Positions 10,168 through 18,741 of a stretch of 64,000 bases of DNA are shown here, in pieces; positions within the stretch are counted from its first letter, which is position 1, and every line of letters begins with the position of its first letter. Origin of the DNA: CAWJJM01 sp963843275 (GTDB lineage: Bacteria; Acidobacteriota; Thermoanaerobaculia; Multivoradales; JBCCEF01); NCBI GenBank assembly GCA_963843275.1, contig CAWJJM010000004.1:558001-622000 (forward strand), given 5' to 3'. The notes beneath the pieces were generated by a model. It saw nothing but the letters and a program-made list of their open reading frames with translations, searched no databases and was not told where the DNA came from. The translations under genes and the position numbers were made by a program.

Positions 10168-11063
10168 CGCGCCCGCCCCGCCGGCGGCGGCGCCGGCGCC
10201 GCCCAGCCGAGCTCGGCCACCAGGGGACGGTGGTCCGACGGACCCGCCGGCACCGCGCGGACCGCCAGCGGGCGCATCCCGGCGCACAGCACGTGGTCGA
10301 GGTGCTCCGCGCTCGCCGGGTGGGTCGCCGCCCCCGCCTCGCCGCAGGGACGCAGGCCGGCGGCGGCCAGGGGCCGCAGCTCTGCGGAGCCGATCCCGGC
10401 GTTGAGGTCACCGAGCAGGATCACCGGCCGCGGGACCCGCGCCGCGACCGCCGCCACGCAGGCGGCCTGCGCGCGCCGGACGCCGCGGCGCCAGCGGCCC
10501 CAGGCGCTCAGGTGGGTGACCAGCACCGAGAGGTCGCGGCCGTCGATACGCAGTCGAGCGACCAGCACCGAGCGCGGCTCGCCGCGGCCCGGCAGCGGTA
10601 CCACCGCCGCCGAGAGGACGTCGCCGCGGGTGGCCACCATGTTGCCGTAGCCGCCGCCGCCGGCGCGGAAGCTCGCCCCGAAGCTGGCGCTCCAGCCGGC
10701 GGCGAGGAGCTGCCGCGCCTGGTCGCCGAAGCGGGCCTGCCAGGTGCCGCGATGGACCTCCTGCAACCCCACCACGTCGGCGGCGAGGCGGTCGATCGTC
10801 GCCGCCGCCCGGGCGACGTGGTCGCGGCGCCACAGGGCCGCATGGCCCTCCACGTTGTACGAGACCACCCGCAACGGTCCGCCGGCGTGGCCCGGTCGCG
10901 GCACCGCGCCCCGCACCCCCTCGGCGGGCGACCACCGCTGCGCCGCGCCGCAGCCGCCCGGCCGCCAGCGGTAGACCACGACGGCCCGGTAGGCGAGGCC
11001 GCCCAGCAGCACGAGCCCCACCACCGTCCCGCTCCATCGCCAGCCGGAGGTCCGGAGTCGCAT
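10164..11063 (-). CDS. Membrane-anchored endonuclease/exonuclease/phosphatase (EEP) family protein
   Basis: 299 residues with one N-terminal membrane helix (GTVVGLVLLGGLAYRAVVV) and an EEP hydrolase domain. Metal and catalytic motifs are in order: VVSYNVEGH, VVGLQEVH, VTHLSAWG, VILLGDLNAG and PSDHRPLVAEL. The family includes nucleases and phospholipid or inositol phosphatases. Overlap with the cardiolipin synthase-like gene suggests a lipid or envelope role, but that is inference. It ends in a Pro/Ala-rich tail. Start ATG 11063. Confidence 0.82.
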   Translation of the reverse strand: MRLRTSGWRWSGTVVGLVLLGGLAYRAVVVYRWRPGGCGAAQRWSPAEGVRGAVPRPGHAGGPLRVVSYNVEGHAALWRRDHVARAAATIDRLAADVVGLQEVHRGTWQARFGDQARQLLAAGWSASFGASFRAGGGGYGNMVATRGDVLSAAVVPLPGRGEPRSVLVARLRIDGRDLSVLVTHLSAWGRWRRGVRRAQAACVAAVAARVPRPVILLGDLNAGIGSAELRPLAAAGLRPCGEAGAATHPASAEHLDHVLCAGMRPLAVRAVPAGPSDHRPLVAELGWAAPAPPPAGRAR

Positions 11064-11109
11064 CGCGCGACGCGCAAGCGAGATCGGTGCCGCGTCCGAC
11101 GGGACCGGC

Positions 11110-11790
11110 TCAGGGTTCGAAGCGGTAGCCCGCGCCGTGGACGGTGACGACGTGCCGGGGGTGGCGCGGGTCGACCTCGATCTTGCGCCGCAGGGTGGCC
11201 ACGTGCTGGTCGACCGTCCGCGAGTAGACGTCGGCGCCGTAGCCCCACACCTCGTCGAGCAAGCGGTCGCGCGACAGCACCTCGCCCGGGTGGGCCACCA
11301 GGTAGCGCAGCAGGCGGAACTCCAGCGCCGACAGGTCCACCGCCCGGCCGCCGCGGGTCACCTCCATGCGGCGGAAGTCGACCCGCACCTCGCCGAAGGC
11401 GAAGGACCCCCCTTCGGTGTCCGGCTGGGCCCGGCGCAGCAGCGCCTCGATCCGGGCCAGCAGCTCGAGGGTGGCGAAGGGCTTGACCAGGTAGTCGTCG
11501 GCGCCGAGCTTGAGGCCGAGGACGCGGTCCACCACCTCGTCGCGCGCGGTCAGCAGCAGCACCGGCGCCGACACCCCCTCCCGGCGCAGGTCGCGCAGCA
11601 GGTCGAAGCCGCTGCGGCCGGGCAGCATGACGTCGAGCAGCAGCAGGTCGAACGGCTCGGCGCGGGCGCGCTCGAAGCCGGCGTCGCCGTCCGCCGCGAG
11701 CGCCACCTCGTAGCCCTCGCTCTCCAGGCGGTCGGAGAGGCTCAGCCGCAGCGCCTCCGCGTCCTCGACGATCAGGATCCGTCGTTTCAC
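11110..11790 (-). CDS. OmpR/PhoB-family response regulator
   Basis: 226 residues. The receiver domain starts KRRILIVEDAEALRLSLSD and has the phospho-acceptor Asp in LLLLDVMLPG, Thr in VLLLTARDE and Lys in DYLVKPFA. The C-terminal winged helix includes LSALEFRLLRYLVAHPGEVL and ends HVVTVHGAGYRFEP, typical of OmpR-type DNA binding. The start is GTG 11790 with GGGAGG upstream; GTGA overlaps the stop of the kinase gene, so the two are translated together. A pair of direct TGTCAGGA repeats near the EF-hand gene promoter is a possible target (inference). Confidence 0.93.
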   Translation of the reverse strand: MKRRILIVEDAEALRLSLSDRLESEGYEVALAADGDAGFERARAEPFDLLLLDVMLPGRSGFDLLRDLRREGVSAPVLLLTARDEVVDRVLGLKLGADDYLVKPFATLELLARIEALLRRAQPDTEGGSFAFGEVRVDFRRMEVTRGGRAVDLSALEFRLLRYLVAHPGEVLSRDRLLDEVWGYGADVYSRTVDQHVATLRRKIEVDPRHPRHVVTVHGAGYRFEP

Positions 11791-13518
11791 GGCGCCTCCC
11801 GGGACTCGGGCAGCGCCAGGACGAAGGTGCTGCCGGCCGCCGTCGAGCGCACCTCGACGCGGCCGCCGTGCTCCTCGGCCACCCGGCGCACCAGGTGGAG
11901 GCCGAGGCCGCTTCCGGGGACCTGCTCGTCGCGGGCGCGGCGGCCGCGGAAGAAGGGCTCGAACAGGCGATCGCGCTCGTCGGCGGGGATGCCCGGGCCC
12001 CGGTCGCGCACGCTGAGCACGACCTCCCCGGGGGGCTGCGAGCGCCGCACCTCGACCGCCGCCCAGGGCGGGCGGCCGCCGTGCTTGAGGGCGTTGGCGA
12101 CCAGGTTGCCGAGAGCGCGCCGCAGCGACGGCAGGTCGGCGGCGACGGGAGGCAGGTCCGGCGCCACCTCGACCTCCACCCGCGCGCCGGGGAGCCCGGC
12201 CTCGGCCTCCGCCGCCACCTCGCGCGCCAGCGCTGCCGGGGTCGAGGCGCACCCGCTCGCGGCGCCCGCCCGACCGCTGCGCCGCCAACGCCAGGACCTC
12301 CTCCACCATCTCGGTGAGCCGCTCCCCCTGCCGGGCGATCTGCGCGCCGTAGCGGCGCGCCTGCTCGGGCTCGCGCACCAGCCCGTCGGCGAGGTTGTCG
12401 GCCAGCGAGCGGATCGCCGCCAGCGGCGTGCGCAGCTCGTGCGAGACGGCGGCGGTGAACTCGAGCTGACGCCGCGCCATCTGTTGCGCCCGCCGGGTCG
12501 ACAGGGCCAGCGCCGCCGCCGCCAGCGCCAGCAGCAGCAGGATGCCGAAGACCAGCGCGGCGTTGCCTCGGCGGGCGCGGCCGAGGGCGGCGGCGAGCGA
12601 GCCGGGCGCACGAGCCGGCCGCGCCTCGAGCAAGGGAGGGCCAGGCCTCCCGCGCCGGCGCCGCGAAGCGCCGCGCGCGGCGAACCGCCGCGGTCCGCCG
12701 CGCACCGCCTCGGGGCGGCCCACGGGCGCGACCTCCTCGGCGGGCGCGCCGAGGGCGAAGGCGAGGCGGTGGAGATCGTCGGCCGGCAGCAGGTCGAACA
12801 GCGGTTGGCTCCACTCGAACGGCCCGGCGAGGGCCGGCGCGGTGGCGTAGAGGACCTCGCCGCTCGCCCGGGCGGTCACCCGCGCCGCGAGGCCGGGACC
12901 CAGCACCGGCTCGAGGTGGCGCCGTACCAGCGCCGGGAGCAGGCGGTCGGACAGGTAGCCGCGGTCGAAGACGACCCACAGACGGTCGTCGCCGGTGTCC
13001 GCCACCGGCACCTCGAGGCCGGGCAGATCCGGCCGCAGGAGCGGGACGGGCCGCCAGGTCAGGTCGCGGCGGAGGCGGCCGCCGCCGCGGCGCGCGAAGA
13101 AGGGGTGCCGCCGGTGGGCGCCGGCACGCTCCAGCTCCTCCGGCAGGGCGTCCGCGGCGGTCACCCAGGCGCCGTCCCGGAGGCGCAGCTCGCTCCCCCC
13201 GGTCTCCAGGACCAGATCCTCGACCAGACGCGGGTCGGGGGCCGCCTCCTGCCAGCGCTCGGCGAGCGCGGCGAGCCCGGCCCGGTCACCGCCGGCCGGC
13301 GGACGGAACACCAGCCACGCCCGGCTGACCTCGCGGTCGACGTCGGCGGCGAAGGCCGCCATCGCGGTGCCGCCGGCGGCGTCGAGCCGCTGGCGGTCCG
13401 CCACCGCGACCTCGCCCAGCCAGCGGAGCTGGAGGACGGCGAGAGCGCCGAGCAGGAGGACGAGCAGCGCGCCGGCGACCCACGGAAGACGGGGGCTGGA
13501 GGCGGCGGAGCGGGGCAT
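11787..13518 (-). CDS. Membrane sensor histidine kinase, frameshifted
   Basis: About 575 residues after joining frames. TM1 is WVAGALLVLLLGALAVLQL, then a periplasmic domain of about 260 residues, TM2 NAALVFGILLLLALAAAALA, H-box FTAAVSHELRTPLAAIR, N-box LVANALKHGG, and ATP-lid motifs DRGPGIP and GSGLGLHLVRR. One clear frameshift lies near 12239 (surplus base after an LDP tripeptide), between the H-box and the ATPase domain. A second, self-compensating pair may lie at 12650-12720, where the sequence turns abnormally Arg-rich. ATG 13518 is followed by normal coding and preceded by TAGACT seven bases upstream. Partner of the overlapping OmpR-type regulator. Confidence 0.88.
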
Positions 13519-13525
13519 CGGCGGC

Positions 13526-13531
13526 AGTCTA
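13526..13531 (-). promoter_or_regulatory. TAGACT -10 element, probable leaderless start of the kinase gene
   Basis: On the minus strand TAGACT is followed by GCCGCCG and then ATG 13518. There is no ribosome binding site in this interval. Confidence 0.45.
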
Positions 13532-13635
13532 GCCCGGGAGCCTCATGGCGTTCGGGGACGCCGGGGGGCGGGCGCCCGCGGGACGGGAGGTCCGGCCGGG
13601 CAGGCCCCGCGGCGGCGACGGTGCCGGAGGAAAGG

Positions 13636-13669
13636 GGCCGCGCCGGCCCGGGAGGGGGCCGGCGCGGCC
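13636..13669 (-). terminator. Strong 14-bp hairpin terminator of the EF-hand gene
   Basis: GGCCGCGCCGGCCC (13636-13649) and GGGCCGGCGCGGCC (13656-13669) form a perfect 14-bp stem with a six-base loop. On the minus strand the hairpin starts 13 bases after the EF-hand stop and is followed by CCTTTCCTCC, a weak T stretch. It would separate the EF-hand gene from the two-component genes. Confidence 0.6.
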
Positions 13670-13682
13670 GCGGGGGGACGGC

Positions 13683-14477
13683 TCAGCGGCGGAAGCCGCG
13701 GCCGGGGCCGCGATGGCGCGGCGTCAGCTCGTCCCCGGAGAGGACGCCGTCGCCGTTCGCATCGAGGGCCGCGAAGCGGGCCGCCGCGCGCTCGGGATCG
13801 GCGTAGGGGCGGGCGGCGTGGGCGGCGTCCCACTCCTCGCGGGTCACCGTGCCGTCGCCGTCCGCGTCCAACCGCGCCAGGCCGCCGGCGCCGGCGAACC
13901 CGTGATGGCCGCCGCGGCCGGGGCCGCCGTGCCGACGCTGGAACCGCGGCGCCGGCGGCAGCTCGGCCGCCGACAGCACGCCGTCGCCGTCCGCGTCGAG
14001 GCGGGCGAAGGCGCTCTCCAGGTCGGCGAGCGTGACGACGCCGTCACCGTCCGCGTCGAGGACCGCACCCCGGTCGCCCCGCGGTCCGGGCCCGGGCCCG
14101 GCGCCCGCGCCGCGCGCCGGCCGATCGGCGGCGTCGAGCCTGCCGTCGCCGTTCGCGTCGCGGGCGGCGAACCAGGCGTCGAGCTCGGCGGCGGTCAGCG
14201 CGCCGTCACCGTCGGCGTCGGCGCGCCGGGCGAGCATGCCGAAGGCGAAGCCGGCGTGTGCGGCGGCCACCTCGTCGGCGGTGACGGTGCCGTCGCCGTT
14301 CGCGTCGAGGTGATCGAACATCGGCTGGGAGGCGGCGAACTCGGCGCGGGTGACCACGCCGTCGCCGTCGCCGTCGTGACGCTGGATGAAGCCCTCGCCG
14401 CGTCCGCCGGCGGCGAGCAGCGGCGCCGCGGCGAGCAGCAGGCCGGCGGCGGCGAGGCCGATTCGAGATGTTCTCAT
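13683..14477 (-). CDS. Exported calcium-binding protein with eight EF-hand loops
   Basis: 264 residues: signal peptide (MRTSRIGLAAAGLLLAAAPL, then LAA) followed almost only by EF-hand loops. I count eight DxDGDG or DxNGDG loops, among them DGDGDGVVTRAEF, DANGDGTVTADEV, DADGDGALTAAEL, DADGDGVLSAAEL and DANGDGVLSGDEL, separated by Gly/Pro/Arg/His-rich linkers. The loops have Asp/Asn at positions 1, 3 and 5 and mostly Glu or Asp at 12, so calcium binding is likely; the cellular role is unknown. AGGAGGAA precedes ATG 14477. The mature protein is probably periplasmic or secreted. Between a two-component system and a small membrane protein. Confidence 0.88.
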   Translation of the reverse strand: MRTSRIGLAAAGLLLAAAPLLAAGGRGEGFIQRHDGDGDGVVTRAEFAASQPMFDHLDANGDGTVTADEVAAAHAGFAFGMLARRADADGDGALTAAELDAWFAARDANGDGRLDAADRPARGAGAGPGPGPRGDRGAVLDADGDGVVTLADLESAFARLDADGDGVLSAAELPPAPRFQRRHGGPGRGGHHGFAGAGGLARLDADGDGTVTREEWDAAHAARPYADPERAAARFAALDANGDGVLSGDELTPRHRGPGRGFRR

Positions 14478-14574
14478 GAGGTTCCTCCTGGAGCTTCGCC
14501 GGGGTCCATCCCCCGGTCGCAGGCCCAGGTTAGGCCGCCGCGCGCCGCCGTGCATGAAGCCGGCGCAAGGACCT

Positions 14575-14591
14575 TGTCAGGAATGTCAGGA
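14575..14591. repeat. Direct repeat TGTCAGGA x2
   Basis: TGTCAGGA occurs at 14575-14582 and 14584-14591, nine bases start to start. It lies about 100 bases upstream of the EF-hand gene and reaches into the 3' end of the small membrane gene. OmpR-family regulators bind direct repeats of roughly this spacing, and one is encoded nearby; the link is inference. Confidence 0.3.
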
Positions 14592-14807
14592 GCGCCGCAG
14601 GTAGGCGATCAGGGCCGCCAGGCCGCCCCCCACCACCAGGGCGGTCAGCACCCGGAACAGCGCGATCACCCAGGCGATGCCGATCCCCAACGCCGCCCAC
14701 TGCACCCACCAGTCGCCCGGCGAGGTCATCCAGTTGATCAGGAACAGGAAAGCCAGGATGACCGGGCCCATGAACAGGAAGCGCACCGACCTCAAGACTC
14801 GCACCAT
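14586..14807 (-). CDS. Small two-helix membrane protein (2TM-domain-like)
   Basis: 73 residues. Helices are MGPVILAFLFLINWM and ALGIGIAWVIALFRVL, and a third hydrophobic stretch ALVVGGGLAALIAYL precedes a basic end. The MTSPGDWWVQWAALGIG turn resembles the 2TM domain found in small bacterial membrane proteins, often near two-component genes. I chose ATG 14807, with GGAGGAGAGG upstream, rather than the longer frame beginning at 14846. Function unknown. Confidence 0.6.
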   Translation of the reverse strand: MVRVLRSVRFLFMGPVILAFLFLINWMTSPGDWWVQWAALGIGIAWVIALFRVLTALVVGGGLAALIAYLRRS

Positions 14808-14901
14808 CGTCCTCTCCTCCACGTTCGGTCCATCGCTCTCTCCCATCCTACGGCGGAGCCGCCCCGCGAGTTCCAGCGGCAGGGGTAGGATCGATGCTCC
14901 G

Positions 14902-16053
14902 ATGGATGCGGAGGTCGAGACGGTCGTCGTCGGCGCGGGGCCGGCGGGCCTCGCCGTCGCCGGGCGGCTGGCCCGCCTCGGCCGCCCGTTCGTGCTGCTC
15001 GAGCGCGGCGACCGCGTCGGCGACTCCTGGCACCGCCACTACCGGCGGCTGCACCTCCACACCCCCCGGGAGACCTCCCACCTGCCCCACCGGCCGTTCC
15101 CCGCCGACTGGCCGCGCTACGTCTCGCGCCGGCAGATGACCGAGTACCTCGAGGACTACCGCCGGGCCCTCGGGATCGAGCCCCGCTTCGGCGAGGAGGT
15201 GGTGCGGGTCGGCCGCGACGTCGCCGGCTGGCGCACCGAGACCGCCGGCGGCGGGGTGTTCCGGTCACCGCACGTGGTCCTCGCCACCGGCTACAACCGC
15301 GTCCCCGTCGAGCCGCGCTGGCCGGGCCAGGAGGGGTTCCGCGGCACCGTCGAGCACTGCCGCCGCTACCTGGACGGCGAGCCGTTCCGCGACCGCGACG
15401 TCCTGGTGGTGGGGATGGGCAACACCGGGGCCGAGATCGCCCTCGACCTCGACGAGCACGGCGCACGACCGGCGCTGTCGGTGCGCGGGCCGGTCAACAT
15501 CGTGCCGCGCGACATCTTCGGCCGGCCGACCCAGCGGACGGCGCTGCTGCTCGAGCACCTGCCGACCCGGCTGGGCGACGCCGTGGGGCGGGTGCTGCGC
15601 CGCCTGACGGTGGGCGACCTGTCGCGCTGGGGGATCGAGACGCCGTCCGTGTCGCCGGCCGCGCAGCTCCGGCGGACCGGGAAGGCGCCGGTCCTCGACG
15701 TCGGGACGGTGGCGCGGATCCGTCGCGGGGCGATCCGCGTGCGGCCCGCCATCGAGCGCTTCCTGCCGGACGGCGTCCGCTTCACCGACGGCCGCGAGGA
15801 GCCCTTCGACCACGTCCTGCTCGCCACCGGCTACGCCCCGGGGGTGGCGGCGCTCGTCGCCGGCGCCGGGGAGCTGTTCGACGCCGGCGGCGGTCCACGG
15901 GTCCTCAGCGCCGGGGGCCGCCACGCCGGGCTGCACTTCGTGGGCTTCGAGGTGCGCTCGGTGGGCGGCATCCTGCGCTCGATCCGCCTCGACTCCGAAC
16001 GGGTCGTGGCGGCGATCGTTCAGTCGTCCGTCGCGGCCGTCGCGGCCGGCTGA
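14902..16053 (+). CDS. FAD-dependent flavin-containing monooxygenase-like oxidoreductase
   Basis: 383 residues. An N-terminal FAD-binding Rossmann motif (VVVGAGPAGLAVAGRLARLG) and a second NADP-binding motif (VLVVGMGNTGAEIALDL) bracket FRGTVEHCRRY, which fits the FMO fingerprint FxGxxxHxxxY. VLLATGYAPG near the C-terminus is the usual second FAD contact. Such enzymes oxygenate soft nucleophiles or ketones, or act as soluble oxidoreductases; the substrate cannot be told from sequence. TAGGAT lies ten bases before ATG 14902, suggesting a very short leader. The 3' end overlaps the convergent TPR gene by 34 bases. Confidence 0.87.
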   Translation: MDAEVETVVVGAGPAGLAVAGRLARLGRPFVLLERGDRVGDSWHRHYRRLHLHTPRETSHLPHRPFPADWPRYVSRRQMTEYLEDYRRALGIEPRFGEEVVRVGRDVAGWRTETAGGGVFRSPHVVLATGYNRVPVEPRWPGQEGFRGTVEHCRRYLDGEPFRDRDVLVVGMGNTGAEIALDLDEHGARPALSVRGPVNIVPRDIFGRPTQRTALLLEHLPTRLGDAVGRVLRRLTVGDLSRWGIETPSVSPAAQLRRTGKAPVLDVGTVARIRRGAIRVRPAIERFLPDGVRFTDGREEPFDHVLLATGYAPGVAALVAGAGELFDAGGGPRVLSAGGRHAGLHFVGFEVRSVGGILRSIRLDSERVVAAIVQSSVAAVAAG

Positions 16054-16994
16054 TAGACGGCGTCGAAGCCGACCTCCCAGGTGGCGCCGCCGTCGGCGGA
16101 CTCCTCGATGAGCTGCCGCACCCGGCCGCCGGACAGCGGGATCAGGGCCATGCGGGTGGGCACGCGGCTGCCGTCCGGCTCGACCCGCTCGCCGGTGAGG
16201 CGCATCGCACCCTCGGCGTCGAGCCCGCCCTCGAACGCGATGGTGTTGCCGGTCGAGCTGATCCAGAGCTGGTGCCAGCGCCCGCTGGCCGGATCGCGGT
16301 AGTTGAAGCTCTTGCCGGACGACCCGCCCTGCCAGTTCTCGAGCACGGCGCAGCCGTCGAGGATCTTCTCGATCACGTTGTGGCCCACCTGGTTGCCGTT
16401 CGCCACCACGTCCCAGTCGCCGACCCAGAAGTCGAGCTGCGCGTAGGCGGCGTCGTGGGCGCACGGGTGGGCGCGCCGCTCGTCGGCGGCGAGCAGGGCC
16501 TGGAAGCGGGGCTCGTCCGCCAGCTCCGTGCGCAGCTCGGCCAACCCCGGGTGCTGCGACAGGACCCCGGGCGGCAGGCCGGCCCGGGAGGCGGCCTCGA
16601 GGTCGTCGAGCGCCGCCGCCTTCCGCCCCAGCGACGCCTCCGCATAGGAACGGCGCAGCGGCAGCAGGTAGGCGGGGGCGCCCTCCGGCTCGGCGCGGGC
16701 GAAGGCCTCGAGCGCGGCGGCCGCCTCGCCCAGGCGCACGCGCGCGGTACCGAGCTGGAACCAGGCCTCGCCGTCGTCCGGGGCGGCCGCGACGACGGCC
16801 TCCCAGGCCGTCGCGGCCGCGGCCCAGTCGCCGGCCGCCGTCGCCGCTTCGGCGCGGTCGCGGTCCGCAGGGGGATCCTCCGGGGCCGCCACGGCGGGCA
16901 GCGCCGCGGCGGCCACGAGGAGCAGGGACAGGAAGAGCCGGCGGCGCGGTCGCCACCCGGCCCTCGACGAAGGGACGCTTCGCTGGCAGGACAT
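16020..16994 (-). CDS. Exported TPR protein with C-terminal DUF1579-like domain
   Basis: About 324 residues. A twin-Arg-like basic start and hydrophobic core (RRRLFLSLLLVAAAALPAVA) form a signal peptide. Residues 45-150 are TPR-like (GDWAAAATAWEAVVAAAPDD, GEAWFQLGTARVRLGEAAAA). The C-terminal half begins LDFWVGDWDVVANGN and continues with EKILDGCAVLENW and GRWHQLWISSTGNTIAFEG, a pattern seen in DUF1579-like beta-barrel proteins of unknown role. ATG 16994 has GGAGGTGAGG; an in-frame GTG at 17000 overlaps that site and is less likely. It converges with the monooxygenase gene. Confidence 0.75.
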   Translation of the reverse strand: MSCQRSVPSSRAGWRPRRRLFLSLLLVAAAALPAVAAPEDPPADRDRAEAATAAGDWAAAATAWEAVVAAAPDDGEAWFQLGTARVRLGEAAAALEAFARAEPEGAPAYLLPLRRSYAEASLGRKAAALDDLEAASRAGLPPGVLSQHPGLAELRTELADEPRFQALLAADERRAHPCAHDAAYAQLDFWVGDWDVVANGNQVGHNVIEKILDGCAVLENWQGGSSGKSFNYRDPASGRWHQLWISSTGNTIAFEGGLDAEGAMRLTGERVEPDGSRVPTRMALIPLSGGRVRQLIEESADGGATWEVGFDAVYQPAATAATDD

Positions 16995-17090
16995 CCTCAC
17001 CTCCCGAGACGGTGGAACGTGGGTGTGTGCCCCCAGCTACGCACGCGGCGCTGGAGGGTTGCGCCCGCCGCGGACGTGGCCGGTGCCTGC

Positions 17091-17096
17091 TACGCT
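17091..17096 (+). promoter_or_regulatory. TACGCT -10 element, probable leaderless start
   Basis: TACGCT is followed by GCCGGC and then GTG 17103. A TGC just before it gives an extended -10 look. No ribosome binding site is present. Confidence 0.45.
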
Positions 17097-17102
17097 GCCG
17101 GC

Positions 17103-18686
17103 GTGGACGATCCCTCCCCGGACCCTCTGGCGGAGCTCGTCGCCCGCCTCGACACCCACGATCCGGCCGCGGTGCGCGCCGCCGGCGACGCCCTGCTGCG
17201 GCGGGGCGAGGCCGCGGTGGAGCCGCTTCTCGGCGTCCTCGCCGGCGGCTCGCCGGACGCCCGCAAGGCCGCGGCCTTCCTGCTCGGGCGCCTGGGAGGC
17301 GCCGCGGCCGGCGAGGCGCTCGAACGGGCGGTCCAGGCCGATCCCGAGCCCAAGGTGCGCAAGAACGCGGCGGCGGCGCTGGGCCGGCGCGGCGCGGCGC
17401 GTGCGGCACCGGCGCTGATCGCCGCCCTGGAGGCCGAGGAGGTCGCGTGGGTCCGCCCCTCGCTGGTCCTCGCGCTCGGACGCCTCGGCGGACCGGAGGC
17501 ACGGCGCGCCGTGGGCGCGGTGTCGCCCCGCTCGCCGGCCGAGGCCGAGGCGGTGCGCAAGGCGGGTGACCGCCTGGCGCCGGGCGGGCCGCCGCGCGCC
17601 GCGTGGCGCGCCGGCGCCGTTCCCCGCGCCGAGGTGTGGGCGGCGGTGCCGCTGGGCCTCGAGGACGTGGCCGTCGCGGAGGCCGCCGCCGCCGGCCTCG
17701 GCGCGGCCAGCTCCCCCGGCCCCGGACGGCTGCGCTTTCCCGCCGGGGTCCTGCCGCGCGACCCGCTCCCGCGGCTGCGCTGCCTGCGCGACGTGCGGCT
17801 GCTCCTCGCCATCGCCCCCGCCCCCGACGACCGGGCCGGGCTCCCCGGCCGCGCCGCGGACCTGCTGGCCGGCGCTCCCGACCTCGCCGACTGGCCGCGC
17901 TGGCTCGACGCCGAGGCGCCGCTGCGCTACCGCCTGGCCCTGCCCGCCCACCTCGACCGGGCGCGGCGCCGGGACGTGCTCGCCGCGGTGCGCCGTGCGC
18001 TCGTCCCCCTCGATCTCGCCGACAGCCCGTCGCACTACGCGGTCCAGCTCGCCGTGGACGCGGACGGCGACACGCTCCGGGCCTGGCTCCTGCCCGCGTT
18101 CCAGGCCGACGAGCGGTTCGCCTACCGGGTCTCCGACGTCGGCGCGGCGATCGACCCGGCGGTCGCCGCGGGGCTGGTGCGGCGGCTGGGCATCGGCCGC
18201 CCCGGCGCCCGCGTGCTCGATCCGACCTGCGGCAGCGCCACCCTGCTGGTCGAGCGCGCCCGCGCCGGCGGCGCGCCCCGCCTGCGCGGACTCGACGTCA
18301 GCCCCACGGCGGTCGCTGCCGCCCGCGCCAACCTCGCCGCCGCCGGCCTGGCCGCGGACGCCGAGGTGGTGCGCGCCGACGCGGCGGACCCGGGGTCGTG
18401 GAGCGCCGCCGACGAGGTGATCGCCAACCTGCCCTTCGGCGGGCGCAGTCGCCGGCAGGACCGCGATCTCGACGGCCTCTACGCCGCGGTGGTCCACAAC
18501 CTGGCGCGTCATCTCGCTCCCGGCGGGCGGGCGCTGCTCTACACGGCGGCCGGCGGGCTGCTGCGCGCCCATCTCGAGACGCACCGGGACGAGCTGGTCT
18601 GGCACGAGGAGCGCCCGGTGTCGAGCGGCGGCCTGACCGCGGGCGTCTGGCGCCTCGGGCGTGCAGGCGACGGAGAGATCGGGTAG
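17103..18686 (+). CDS. HEAT-repeat / class I RNA-type methyltransferase fusion
   Basis: 527 residues. The first 170 or so are HEAT/PBS-lyase-like helical repeats (AVEPLLGVLAGGSPDARKAA, APALIAALEAEEVAWVRPSL, LALGRLGGPEARRAV). The middle resembles the THUMP-like/ferredoxin-like part of Trm14/TrmN-type enzymes, and the C-terminal third is a SAM methyltransferase with VLDPTCGSATLLVERA (motif I), LRGLDVSPTAVAAARANL and VIANLPFGG in the place of the NPPY/F motif. RNA guanine-N2 methylation is a reasonable guess by family. The HEAT fusion is unusual. GTG 17103 is preceded six bases earlier by TACGCT and no Shine-Dalgarno site. Confidence 0.82.
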   Translation: MDDPSPDPLAELVARLDTHDPAAVRAAGDALLRRGEAAVEPLLGVLAGGSPDARKAAAFLLGRLGGAAAGEALERAVQADPEPKVRKNAAAALGRRGAARAAPALIAALEAEEVAWVRPSLVLALGRLGGPEARRAVGAVSPRSPAEAEAVRKAGDRLAPGGPPRAAWRAGAVPRAEVWAAVPLGLEDVAVAEAAAAGLGAASSPGPGRLRFPAGVLPRDPLPRLRCLRDVRLLLAIAPAPDDRAGLPGRAADLLAGAPDLADWPRWLDAEAPLRYRLALPAHLDRARRRDVLAAVRRALVPLDLADSPSHYAVQLAVDADGDTLRAWLLPAFQADERFAYRVSDVGAAIDPAVAAGLVRRLGIGRPGARVLDPTCGSATLLVERARAGGAPRLRGLDVSPTAVAAARANLAAAGLAADAEVVRADAADPGSWSAADEVIANLPFGGRSRRQDRDLDGLYAAVVHNLARHLAPGGRALLYTAAGGLLRAHLETHRDELVWHEERPVSSGGLTAGVWRLGRAGDGEIG

Positions 18687-18741
18687 AGTCGGTTTTCGGT
18701 TGGTCAAAATGTCGCGTTTTAGAAATCGAACCGTCGGATGA
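18687..18741 (+). promoter_or_regulatory. AT-richer leader with possible 10-codon uORF before the Nramp gene
   Basis: This short gap is much richer in A/T than its surroundings (TTTTCGGTTGGTCAAAATG, then CGTTTTAGAAATCG). ATG 18709 opens a 10-codon frame (MSRFRNRTVG) whose TGA overlaps the transporter start as ATGA. It may be a coupling leader or chance. No yybP-ykoY riboswitch fits in the space. Half-sites CGGTTTTCG and TCGAACCG could form an imperfect operator. Confidence 0.3.

Noticed and set aside
13845..14350. CRISPR-like array suggested by regularly spaced GTCGCCGTC repeats
   Set aside because: These are the repeated DxDGD codons of the EF-hand loops on the minus strand, with coding spacers.
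18687..18737. yybP-ykoY manganese riboswitch before the Nramp gene
   Set aside because: The gap is only about 50 bases and lacks the conserved loop motifs of that riboswitch.
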